A stretch of DNA of 64,000 nt from RFSX01 sp964591455 (lineage in GTDB: Bacteria > Bacteroidota > Bacteroidia > Chitinophagales > Saprospiraceae). Of the stretch, positions 37,811-46,662 are shown in pieces (the first letter of the stretch is position 1; every line of letters begins with the position of its first letter). The stretch lies in contig CAZQDZ010000003.1 of assembly GCA_964591455.1 (NCBI GenBank), positions 1 through 64,000 of the forward strand, written 5' to 3'. The position numbers and the translations under genes were made by a program. The notes beneath the pieces are model-generated. The model did no database searches. It was not told the DNA's origin and saw only the letters and a list, made by a program, of their open reading frames with translations.

Positions 37811-39208
37811 CTATGAAGCTGTTGTCGTTCTAGGCTTACGCTTCGTCTTGAATAAATCTGTAAGTTGCTTATCGGTCATAAAACCATGGTCGATGAAAGT
37901 GGTCTTAACAAACTTCTTAATATCTTGATATTCCTTGCTTCTCTTGTCCTTATAGTGCTTAAGACATTTTCTTATGTAGACTAGACTTAAATCCTTGAGA
38001 TCTTGATTGAACTTTTGGTTACTGAAAATCTCCATGTACTCAGTGAAAACTTTATTTATTTCAAAGTACTCTGGGTATTCCTCTACAGTTAAGTTATTGA
38101 GAAATTTGCTGAGTTTACTAAGTATAGATTTTCTAACAGCTTCATTTTCATCAGAAAGACCTTCGTTCTGATAGTAGTACTCTCTTACTGCATGAATGGC
38201 ATCTTGGTGTACATAGCCTAGTGAGTTTACAGCGTCGAGCATCGTAAAGTATGAAGCTATCTTGTCCGAGGAAGATTTATCAATTATAGCTGATAACTTT
38301 TTCTCATTCTCTATCGTGAGACCTTTTACTTTATCTGAATGGGCATTAAGTAACTCGAAGACATGATTAGAATCTTGATCGTGGTTTGTTCGGATTCCAG
38401 TCAAGGCACTTTTAAGATTTGTAACATCTCCAGCTTCCAAATCAAAGTGAGCACCGATTATCAGACATAGCTCGTAAAACTCCTTGCTATCATAGTATTC
38501 ACTATTATTTATAAGTTTTCGCAAAGCTGGTGTAAGACTTTCATTATTGTACTCTTTTAGACCTCTGTATATCAAGAAGTCTTTCAAGCTTCCAGATTCA
38601 ACCAGAAGTTCAGTCATATTTTCCGGCATGACAACGGTAGAGAAATTGAGGCTTTGAAACTGCTTACGATATTTTACAAGTGCTGTATTACGTTGCTTCT
38701 GATCTCTGTACTTGATAAATCGTTGTGATTCCAAAAATGTCTTTGCTTTCTTATTCTGCACATTGGCTAAAAAGTTAGTTATCCAAATGTCTGAACTCAT
38801 TGCAAAGCCAATTTGTATGGATTGCCCAACTCTAAGTCTTATTTGCTCAAAATTTGATGACTTGCAGATGAAACTTAAGATATCCGCATAGTGATCTTGT
38901 GGTCTTTCATATTTAATCCGTTCATTCACTCTGCCTCTTAGTACAGCATATCCTAACGCTTTAGGAAGGTATAGTCCTTCGAACTGCTCATCCATCAAAG
39001 CCCTTTCTAAAGCAATTATTTGTAGCGGAGTATTGTTAGCTACGTTGGTATACAAGTCATGAATCTCGTTTTCATACTTCGTTACCAATGCCTTGTAATC
39101 ATCATCTTCTTCTGTATCCAAGTAAGTTTTTAGTTCTTCAGAAAGCTGAATACTAGACTTGATGTTGTCAAGAACGGTTTTGTATTTGATGTCTAATGCT
39201 GGAGTCAT
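37811..39208 (-). CDS. Hypothetical cytoplasmic protein, mostly helical
   Basis: This 465-residue protein is not recognised. It has no signal peptide or membrane helix, a high content of Lys/Glu/Leu/Asp and a predicted all-helical make-up, and it ends in a basic tail (KTKRKPRTTTAS). Residues 1-90 look coiled-coil-like. It begins 18 bases after the rpsP terminator, so either it has a promoter overlapping that hairpin or it is reached by read-through. Its end is 11 bases from the end of the converging surface-protein gene. Confidence 0.75.
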   Translation of the reverse strand: MTPALDIKYKTVLDNIKSSIQLSEELKTYLDTEEDDDYKALVTKYENEIHDLYTNVANNTPLQIIALERALMDEQFEGLYLPKALGYAVLRGRVNERIKYERPQDHYADILSFICKSSNFEQIRLRVGQSIQIGFAMSSDIWITNFLANVQNKKAKTFLESQRFIKYRDQKQRNTALVKYRKQFQSLNFSTVVMPENMTELLVESGSLKDFLIYRGLKEYNNESLTPALRKLINNSEYYDSKEFYELCLIIGAHFDLEAGDVTNLKSALTGIRTNHDQDSNHVFELLNAHSDKVKGLTIENEKKLSAIIDKSSSDKIASYFTMLDAVNSLGYVHQDAIHAVREYYYQNEGLSDENEAVRKSILSKLSKFLNNLTVEEYPEYFEINKVFTEYMEIFSNQKFNQDLKDLSLVYIRKCLKHYKDKRSKEYQDIKKFVKTTFIDHGFMTDKQLTDLFKTKRKPRTTTAS

Positions 39209-39225
39209 AAGTTGATATATTAATT

Positions 39226-39262
39226 AAAAACCTAGTAAAACACTTGGCTTTACTAGGTTTTT
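39226..39262 (-). terminator. Terminator of rpsP
   Basis: AAAAACCTAGTAAA (39226-39239) and TTTACTAGGTTTTT (39249-39262) make a 14-bp perfect stem with a 9-base loop. Read on the minus strand it lies 48 bases after the rpsP stop codon and ends in a T-run, the normal form. Confidence 0.8.
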
Positions 39263-39309
39263 ATATCCCGTAATGTTGTTAGTTAGCTAATTGCTATACT
39301 CGAAGATAG

Positions 39310-40308
39310 TTATTCTTCTTCAGATGAACCAGTTTCTTTTCCTCCGTCTAGTTCATCCTGCCATTTTTTAAGTGCATCCCATTCACCTTTAGCGGCCATA
39401 TCTGCTTGCTTACCCCAAGTAGCAGGGTCATGCATTTTGAATCTTGAACCAGCGTCAGTAAGCACTTGCTTTACCTCATCTACTGGCTTAGCTGCTAAGT
39501 CGCTGAATGTGATTATGCCTGAGGCTGCGAGTAATTTCGAAATCGCAGGACCTATACCTTCTATTTTCGTCAAATCGTCTGGCTTAGCATCTGCAGCAGG
39601 TGCTGCAGCAACTGGCTCTGGATTAGCTTCTTCTTTTGCTGGCGCTTCAGGCACTTCTGCTTTTGGTGCCTCTGGAGCTGGTGTTGGCTCTGGAACTGGT
39701 GGTGCAGCCACTGCATTTTCTTCTGCAGCTGGCGGCGCTTCAGGTGCTGGTGGTGCAGCTACTGCTTTTTCTTCTTTTGCCGGCGCTTCAGTTGCCGGAG
39801 TCTCCTGTGGAGCAGCATCCTCGGCAGGAGGAGCATCTTCAGCACTAGTTTCTCTAAATGCTTCAGCTGCTTCTGTATCAGCTTTCTTTTTAGGAGCCTT
39901 AATCTCTCCTGAGAGCATTTTCCAGTATTCTTCTTTCTTCTTCTTAGTTTCTTCTTTTCGCGCAGCTATTTTAGCTTCTTTAGCTTCTACCCATTCATTA
40001 TACATCTCCATAGCCTTTTCCTCAGAAAGTGCGCCTTTATGAACGCCTCTCATCAAATGCTTTCTGTAGTATACGCCTTGGAATTTAAGTATAGCTCTTA
40101 CAGTATTCGTTGGCTGGGCGCCTTTCATAAGCCAATCAAAGGCTTTGTCTCTATCTAATTCTATAGAGGCAGGCACAGTCATTGGATTATATGAACCTAT
40201 GTTCTCAATGAATTTTCCATCTCTGGGTGCTCTCGCATCTGCAATAATAATGTGGTAATAAGGCTTTTTCTTACGGCCTCTTCTGGCAAGTCTAATTTTT
40301 ACTGGCAT
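39310..40308 (-). CDS. rpsP: Ribosomal protein S16 with long C-terminal extension and HhH-like domain
   Basis: S16 is a small-subunit ribosomal protein of about 80 residues. Here residues 1-85 are the S16 core (MPVKIRLARRGRKKKPYYHI, GSYNPM, DWLMKGAQPT). They are followed by a Lys/Glu helical linker (86-140), an Ala/Pro/Glu-rich low-complexity stretch (141-243) and a folded C-terminal domain (244-322) starting DDLTKIEGIGPAISKLL, a helix-hairpin-helix-type motif ending with the HDPATWGKQADMAAKGEW segment. Extended S16 is common in Bacteroidota, but this tail is long at 332 residues. The gene stands alone, without rimM or trmD, with its own strong promoter and terminator. Confidence 0.93.
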   Translation of the reverse strand: MPVKIRLARRGRKKKPYYHIIIADARAPRDGKFIENIGSYNPMTVPASIELDRDKAFDWLMKGAQPTNTVRAILKFQGVYYRKHLMRGVHKGALSEEKAMEMYNEWVEAKEAKIAARKEETKKKKEEYWKMLSGEIKAPKKKADTEAAEAFRETSAEDAPPAEDAAPQETPATEAPAKEEKAVAAPPAPEAPPAAEENAVAAPPVPEPTPAPEAPKAEVPEAPAKEEANPEPVAAAPAADAKPDDLTKIEGIGPAISKLLAASGIITFSDLAAKPVDEVKQVLTDAGSRFKMHDPATWGKQADMAAKGEWDALKKWQDELDGGKETGSSEEE

Positions 40309-40379
40309 TGGTTAAAATTTATGTGGTTAAGCCATTCCTGAAAAATGTCGAATATCAACAATCAGAATTTTAACGGGCG

Positions 40380-40410
40380 CAAAGATAGACTTTTATCTTC
40401 AAGAATCAAT
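40380..40410 (-). promoter_or_regulatory. Bacteroidota sigma-A promoter of rpsP
   Basis: On the minus strand ATTG (40407-40410), 19 bases, TATCTTTG (40380-40387) matches TTG-N19-TAnnTTTG. The start point near 40373 leaves a leader of about 65 bases before the S16 ATG. Confidence 0.75.
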
Positions 40411-40464
40411 CTCAATGTTAGTATTATTCCTTAAAATGAAAGAAGGATACTGGCTGGAGATAAT

Positions 40465-40472
40465 TAATTTTG
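40465..40472 (+). promoter_or_regulatory. possible -7 element for mutS
   Basis: TAATTTTG matches TAnnTTTG. The transcript would begin near 40478-40480, about 10 bases before the ATC codon proposed as the real mutS start. The -33 element is not clear. Confidence 0.35.
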
Positions 40473-40522
40473 GTGTATAAGTAAGACCAATCGCTAAGAA
40501 GAAAAATAAAGTAACACCTTTA

Positions 40523-43111
40523 ATGGCCCAATACTTTGAGGTCAAACAAAAGTATCCTGATGCAATTCTATTATTTCGGGTGGGGGATTTTTATGAAACA
40601 TTCGGTGAAGATGCCATTAAGGCCTCTCAGATTCTGGGTATAGTTCTTACCAGTCGCAATAATGGAGGGTCTGACATAGAATTGGCTGGATTTCCCTATC
40701 ACTCTGTGGATACCTATCTCCCAAAGTTAGTCAAAGCCGGATATCGAGTTGCTCTATGCGAACAATTAGAAAAGCCAAGTAAGGAAAAGAAAATTGTAAA
40801 GCGTGATGTCACTGAAGTTGTCACTCCAGGAGTCACCGTAAATGATAGCTTACTGGCCTCGGGCCAGAATAATTTTCTTGGCAGCGTAACAAGACGTGGA
40901 GACAGGTTTGGCATCGCCTTTCTTGATATTTCTACGGGTGAATTCATTGTCCATCAGGGGTCAGAAAGGTCGGTCTTAAAAGTCTTGCAAAGTTTTAGTC
41001 CAAACGAATTGCTATATTCAAAGGCCGAGACAAGCGAATTGAATGAAATGCTATCAGATGAGATTTATCTGTATGGTATGGATGAGTGGTTTTATGAAGA
41101 AGATTATAACAGACAACTTTTACTTAAGCATTTCAAAGTCCTTAGCCTAAAGGGACATGGTATAGATGACCAACCTCTACTCCAGATAGCAGCTGGGACT
41201 ATACTACACTATTTGTCTACAGTGCAGCAAAGTAATCTATCTCATATACAGCAGTTGACTAAGCTGGATTCTGATAGATATATGTGGCTGGATAAATTCA
41301 CAATAAGGAATCTAGAACTCATCAGAAGCAATCACGAATCAGGAATATCACTGAGAGAGGTTATAGATAAGTCATGTAGTCCGATGGGTACTCGCCTTCT
41401 GTCAAAGTGGATAGTTCTGCCATTAAAGAATCTGGATGAGATTAAGGAGCGACATGACAAGGTCAGTTTCTTCGTAGAGCATGATAACTTAAGAGATACA
41501 GTGAGAGAAATTCTGTCATCTTTAGGAGATGTGGAACGGTTGTCTTCTAAAATCCCATTAAAGAAAATCAATCCAAAAGAGTTTGTATATATAAGTCAAG
41601 CCATTGAAAAAATAGAGTTGATAGCTGAAAAGTTGGCGTCTAGTGGTGATGAGGGCCTAAAGCGTTTTGTGGCTACCCTCTTGGATTGTTCAGAGCTAAA
41701 TTCACTTATAAAATTGACATTAGTAGATGACCCGCCTTTTTCTTTAAACAAAGGGGAGGTTATTAGGGAAGGACATATAAAGGAACTGGATGAATGGAGG
41801 CATGTAGCCAATAATGGAAAGGAATTGTTGGCCAGTCTACAGCAAGAAGAAATGGAAAATACGGGGATCTCTTCTTTGAAAGTTGGATTCAATAATGTCT
41901 TTGGGTATTATCTGGAAGTGACTAACAAATACAAGGATAAGGACCTCATTCCTGATAACTGGGTAAGAAAGCAAACGCTGAAAAACGCAGAAAGATATAT
42001 CACGCCGAAACTCAAAGAACTAGAAAGCAAGATTCTTCAAGCTCAGGAGCAGATTTCAATTTTAGAAGAAAATGCTTATCAAGAATTGGTTGATAAAGCT
42101 GAAACCTATGTGCAAGCACTACTTAGAAATTCAACGATTATAGGTGAGCTAGATTGCTTGTCTTCATTTGCATATTTGGCAGAATATAGTCAGTATGTAA
42201 AACCGGACCTTGATGAAGACTTTGTAATTGATATTAAGGGCGGTCGACATCCTGTCATAGAGACCCAACTTTCAGAAGACAATGCCTATGTGCCTAATGA
42301 TGTGTACATGGATAATGAAACTCAGCAAATCATACTAATCACTGGTCCTAATATGTCAGGTAAGTCTGCGGTACTAAGACAAACGGCGCTGATATGTCTA
42401 TTGGCTCATATGGGTTGTTATGTCCCTGCTTCTGAGGCTCGCATCGGATTAGTAGACAAAATCTTCACACGTGTAGGCGCTTCAGATAATATATCCAGTG
42501 GCGAGTCTACTTTTATGGTAGAGATGAGTGAGACATCCAGCATTCTCAATAATTTATCTGCAAGGAGTCTCATATTGTTAGACGAAATAGGTAGAGGAAC
42601 AAGTACCTATGACGGTATTTCTATAGCATGGTCCATAGCGGAGTTTCTCCACGAGCACGATAGCTACCGTCCTAAGACGCTATTTGCAACTCATTATCAT
42701 GAATTGAATCAGTTGGCTAATAGGTTTGATAGAATTAAGAATTTTAATGTCTCTATAAAAGAGGTAGGTGATAATATCATCTTTCTCAGAAAGTTAGTAG
42801 AAGGCGCATCAGAATCTAGCTTTGGAATACATGTAGCTCAGTTAGCTGGGATGCCTAAAGCGATAGTGCTCAGAGCTAGTGAATTGCTTAAAAAATTAGA
42901 ATCTAAGGCTTTAGCAGAAAAAGAAAATATAAAGGATACGCTACTATCTAACCCGCCTCCTTCTTCACATCAGTTACAAATTTTTGATATGTCTTCTGAA
43001 TCAATGAAAAACATAGAGAAAATTATGCAAAACGTGGATGTACAAGCAATGACGCCAATAGAGTGTATGCTCAAACTGAAAGAACTAGAAGACTTCATGT
43101 CTAAAAACTAG
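40523..43111 (+). CDS. mutS: DNA mismatch repair protein MutS
   Basis: MutS recognises mismatches and small loops and recruits MutL. The 862 residues from ATG contain the mismatch-binding N-terminal domain (AILLFRVGDFYETFGEDA with the FYE motif), connector, lever and clamp domains, and the C-terminal ATPase with Walker A GPNMSGKS (about 607-614), Walker B LILLDEIGRGTSTYDG and ATHYHEL. The annotated ATG is probably not the native start. In-frame codons upstream, after a TAA at 40478-40480, read I-A-K-K-K-N-K-V-T-P-L before it, matching the usual MA(K)n..TPLM N-terminus, with an ATC at 40490 in the place of ATG. This would add 11 residues. Confidence 0.95.
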   Translation: MAQYFEVKQKYPDAILLFRVGDFYETFGEDAIKASQILGIVLTSRNNGGSDIELAGFPYHSVDTYLPKLVKAGYRVALCEQLEKPSKEKKIVKRDVTEVVTPGVTVNDSLLASGQNNFLGSVTRRGDRFGIAFLDISTGEFIVHQGSERSVLKVLQSFSPNELLYSKAETSELNEMLSDEIYLYGMDEWFYEEDYNRQLLLKHFKVLSLKGHGIDDQPLLQIAAGTILHYLSTVQQSNLSHIQQLTKLDSDRYMWLDKFTIRNLELIRSNHESGISLREVIDKSCSPMGTRLLSKWIVLPLKNLDEIKERHDKVSFFVEHDNLRDTVREILSSLGDVERLSSKIPLKKINPKEFVYISQAIEKIELIAEKLASSGDEGLKRFVATLLDCSELNSLIKLTLVDDPPFSLNKGEVIREGHIKELDEWRHVANNGKELLASLQQEEMENTGISSLKVGFNNVFGYYLEVTNKYKDKDLIPDNWVRKQTLKNAERYITPKLKELESKILQAQEQISILEENAYQELVDKAETYVQALLRNSTIIGELDCLSSFAYLAEYSQYVKPDLDEDFVIDIKGGRHPVIETQLSEDNAYVPNDVYMDNETQQIILITGPNMSGKSAVLRQTALICLLAHMGCYVPASEARIGLVDKIFTRVGASDNISSGESTFMVEMSETSSILNNLSARSLILLDEIGRGTSTYDGISIAWSIAEFLHEHDSYRPKTLFATHYHELNQLANRFDRIKNFNVSIKEVGDNIIFLRKLVEGASESSFGIHVAQLAGMPKAIVLRASELLKKLESKALAEKENIKDTLLSNPPPSSHQLQIFDMSSESMKNIEKIMQNVDVQAMTPIECMLKLKELEDFMSKN

Positions 43112-43128
43112 ACGCGTTCAAAACTCAA

Positions 43129-46100
43129 TCATCTTGCTATTATCAGCTGTTGCACTATAGACCCATTAGCTGTGCTCATCTGCAAATTGTAGACACCTAC
43201 TTCTAATTGAGCTACATTCAGAACTAGATTAACCTCCTTGCGCTGCACATTCTCTGTAATTACAAGTTCTCCTAAGGTATTTGTAATTGTGACAACGACC
43301 TCATCTACTTTATCCAAAATAGCATCTATATGGACTGTAGAACTGGCTGGATTTGGGTGCATGACAAAGTGCTCTAATCCTTCGATTTTGTCTATAGATG
43401 TAGTCTGGTTATCCGCATCTACATTTATGGCGATACTCATTTCAGAAATGCCACAAGAATGGGTTGTAATCAATGTGACAACGTAATCACCAGATTCAGA
43501 ATACTGATGTATAGGATTAGTTTCTGTAGATATATTTCCATCTCCAAAATTCCATTCATATGACTGCACATTACCGGTAGTATGATTAATGAAGGACACT
43601 TCTCCGTTAATGTTCTGAGCTAAATCAAATGCGCTAGAAGGAACGCCTAAATCAGTGCTTTCTATTTCTATTCTTTCTACTGAAGTGCATCCGAAGGTGT
43701 TAGATCCATATAGGATGTAGACGCCAGCTTCTGTAACATCCAAAAAGTTATCTACACTAAGCGTTACACCTAAACCGTTAGTCCATCTATAGGCATCAAG
43801 ATTTGAGTCGATTGGTTGTAATCTAAGGTATCCCTTATCACAGTCGAAAATGACTGATTCAATTTCTCCTATCACCGGTAAATCAGCGTTTTCAGAAACA
43901 ATAACTTCATATAATAACTCACAACCGTTACCATTAGAAAGTATGGCTGTGTATACTCCTGCATCTGATACTTCTAGTTCATTACCAGCACCTATATTAT
44001 TTCCTGCCTCATTTGTCCAAAAGATGTTCCACTCGTCACCAATAATTTCTGCAACCAATGTAGAAAATTGATTTGCACAATTGAGCACTGCTGGCTCAGG
44101 GAAATGGACTTGTGGTAAATCTATTTCCTCATTAACAGTTACTGAGCTGAAGGCCTCACACCCTGATAGATTTGACACTGTTACGATGTAGGTTCCTGAA
44201 GAAGTGACACTGAGTTGCATTCCTCGGCCGACTTGATGTCCTGACTCATCAGTCCATACTACGTCCTCACTGTTAGCATTAGTGGATATAGTAATTATAG
44301 AAACTGGATTTTCACAACTCAAATCTTGTACAGGTTCTACTTGTAGATATGGCAATTCTAATTCTTCAATCTGAGCGCTTTGTGATTGTGTGCATCCATT
44401 CTGAGTATTAGTAGCTTGTAATTCAATCTCTGTTATTTCATTGATAGTAATACAAGTATTCCGGCTTAGAATCTGACCTTGAGAATACCATATTTTTTCA
44501 ATCTGATTTTCTTCATCAAAGCATAATAAAGCAGCTTCGCCTTCACAGAAATTTGTTTGACCTGTGAAACTGGCATTAGGTAATTCTACTCTATTGGTTG
44601 AGAAAGATTCAGTGTTAGAACAACCAGATAAGTTATTACTCAGGACGGCAGAAACTTCTGTACTCGCAGATATTGATATACATGATTCTTCACTAATCAT
44701 CTGATCTCCTATAAACCATTGTACAGATTGGTTGTCAGATTTGTCTATGCATAACTGAGTAGAGGATTCTGCGCAGAAGGTGGTGTTTCCAGTTATATTA
44801 ATCTGAGGTTTTTCTTCCTCTCCTATAATAACCTCAGACGAAGACGAACAACCAGAAACCAAATTAGTCACCATAAGAAGGTATCTTCCAGCAGAACTTA
44901 CTGTCACTGAGAATTGATTTGAACTTCCAGTGAATTCACCGTTTTCTGTCGACCAATTGTATATATAATCTGATCCTTGAGAAGAGCCGCTACCAGATAG
45001 TTGAACAATAGAGTTGTTGCAATCTAAGTTGCCAGAAGCTACAATAGCAGCTGTTGGTACTTCCTTTTCACTTTCTACATTGACAGAAGTTGTTGCGGTA
45101 CAATCAGAATTAGAATGTCTTAATGTAAGTGTGTATTCACCAGCCCTAGTTACTATAATATCCTTATGTGAGCCTACTTCTATGCCTTGACTATCCAGCC
45201 ATTGGTATGAGATGTTTTCTCCAAGAGTAGAACCATTTGCAGATAATTGTACTGAGCTATTATTGCAAGAAATTATTCCTGAAACTGATGCTTGTGCTAC
45301 TGGTTGTATTTGTTTTTTGATTTCTACAGATTGGACGTCCATGCAATTGTAGGCATCTATTGTGGATACGGTGTGGATACCTTCAGGAATGATAATAGAA
45401 GAAGAATTATAGGTAGCACCATTAACTATAAATCTGTAGGGCGCTATTCCTCCTTGTGTTTCAATATTAATGGTTCCGAATACATCATCACAAGGAATAT
45501 TGTTTGTTGTTATAGTGGATAGAATAGGTGTTGGTTGGTCTATGATAAATGACCTTATTGTACTGCAATTTGTTGCCAAATCTGTTATGGTTACGGTGTA
45601 TGTTCCAGCAATCAAGTTCCCAATATTAGAGGCTGCTGCTCCATTACTCCAGAGAAAATTATATGAAGCAGATCCTCCGTGCACATTAAGATTTATAGAG
45701 CCATTGGCATCTCCGTTACAGGTGACGTTATTTTGATTAGCGACTTCCACTGATAACGATGAAACAAGATTTACAGTTATAGGTCCTATAACCGCATTGT
45801 AGTTATTCTCATCAGTCATAGTCACAAAATAATCTCCGCTTTCCATAGCAGTAATATCTTGTGTGGTTTGACCAGTAGACCAAGTATATCTGATTTGGCC
45901 TTCACCTTGAAATGGGGTGAGGTCTATAAGCGTCGGCTCACAATCTCCTCCAGTAATAGTATAGGCAGAATTATGCATTTGGAATGACTTCGCTGCATAA
46001 GAAGCGATTTCTTCATATGAGGTTGCCGTCCCTTTAAATGTCTTTATATATCCAGATGGTGAAATAACATAAATCGCAGGATATTCATTTATTTTATAAT

Positions 46101-46530
46101 CATCTATAAACTTAGCAGCTAGCTTAGCAGAAGGATTATAGATGGGATAATCTATACCTGCAGACCAATCTCCATAACTGTTGGTGTCCCCGCAATCTCC
46201 ATTTCCTGAAAAGCACGACCGGGTTGTTTTTGGGTCTGACTCAAGCAGGATAGGCATCACTGCATTTTGAAGGATAGACCCCTGCGGACCATAATGTGAA
46301 TATAGTTCCTGTATCTGTCCACTTTGATGAAACTGCCAGCAGGGCTCGCAATTGCTGGTGGTAATTTCTAAGATTACAGAGGTGCCTTTATCCAAATAAT
46401 TATCATAAATGTTATGGCTAACACCTTGTTCGTCTGTAAATGTGAAATTCGGTAAAATCGTACCATCAGGTAAATTTGATAATATGGACAGACTGTAAGT
46501 CAAACTGAGTAATAGGAAAATCTTTCTCAT
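43129..46530 (-). CDS. Thioredoxin-fold / SprB-repeat / PKD surface protein with type A T9SS signal
   Basis: The 1133-residue protein has a signal peptide (about 1-18), a thioredoxin or AhpC/TSA-like domain (about 20-190) with the redox pair Cys61/Cys64 (CEPC), then a SprB repeat (about 255-330, VTCNGDANGSINL), many Ig-like or SprB-like units, a PKD domain (about 965-1035, WNFGDGNISTETNPIHQYSESGD) and a type A sorting domain (about 1055-1133, HPNPASSTVHIDA). The cysteine pair suggests surface thiol-disulfide chemistry, which is unusual on this kind of backbone. Function is inferred only from domains. It is transcribed in the same direction as ffh, from which it is separated by 132 bases. Confidence 0.85.
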   Translation of the reverse strand: MRKIFLLLSLTYSLSILSNLPDGTILPNFTFTDEQGVSHNIYDNYLDKGTSVILEITTSNCEPCWQFHQSGQIQELYSHYGPQGSILQNAVMPILLESDPKTTRSCFSGNGDCGDTNSYGDWSAGIDYPIYNPSAKLAAKFIDDYKINEYPAIYVISPSGYIKTFKGTATSYEEIASYAAKSFQMHNSAYTITGGDCEPTLIDLTPFQGEGQIRYTWSTGQTTQDITAMESGDYFVTMTDENNYNAVIGPITVNLVSSLSVEVANQNNVTCNGDANGSINLNVHGGSASYNFLWSNGAAASNIGNLIAGTYTVTITDLATNCSTIRSFIIDQPTPILSTITTNNIPCDDVFGTINIETQGGIAPYRFIVNGATYNSSSIIIPEGIHTVSTIDAYNCMDVQSVEIKKQIQPVAQASVSGIISCNNSSVQLSANGSTLGENISYQWLDSQGIEVGSHKDIIVTRAGEYTLTLRHSNSDCTATTSVNVESEKEVPTAAIVASGNLDCNNSIVQLSGSGSSQGSDYIYNWSTENGEFTGSSNQFSVTVSSAGRYLLMVTNLVSGCSSSSEVIIGEEEKPQINITGNTTFCAESSTQLCIDKSDNQSVQWFIGDQMISEESCISISASTEVSAVLSNNLSGCSNTESFSTNRVELPNASFTGQTNFCEGEAALLCFDEENQIEKIWYSQGQILSRNTCITINEITEIELQATNTQNGCTQSQSAQIEELELPYLQVEPVQDLSCENPVSIITISTNANSEDVVWTDESGHQVGRGMQLSVTSSGTYIVTVSNLSGCEAFSSVTVNEEIDLPQVHFPEPAVLNCANQFSTLVAEIIGDEWNIFWTNEAGNNIGAGNELEVSDAGVYTAILSNGNGCELLYEVIVSENADLPVIGEIESVIFDCDKGYLRLQPIDSNLDAYRWTNGLGVTLSVDNFLDVTEAGVYILYGSNTFGCTSVERIEIESTDLGVPSSAFDLAQNINGEVSFINHTTGNVQSYEWNFGDGNISTETNPIHQYSESGDYVVTLITTHSCGISEMSIAINVDADNQTTSIDKIEGLEHFVMHPNPASSTVHIDAILDKVDEVVVTITNTLGELVITENVQRKEVNLVLNVAQLEVGVYNLQMSTANGSIVQQLIIAR

Positions 46531-46662
46531 ACATTAAGTTATGTATCAGCTTCTGGGAGATTAGCAAAATACAATAACGTATAAAATTGGCTTGGCGTCC
46601 ACAATTTACATATGCGATGTCAATTTAATGTGTCGACCTAGATAAATGTAATCGCCTTTGTC

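Noticed and set aside
39437..40042. Open frame of 201 codons, Ala/Ser/Gly-rich, antisense to rpsP
   Set aside because: It is the complement of the Ala/Pro/Glu-rich linker, which lacks stop codons on the reverse strand because of its composition.
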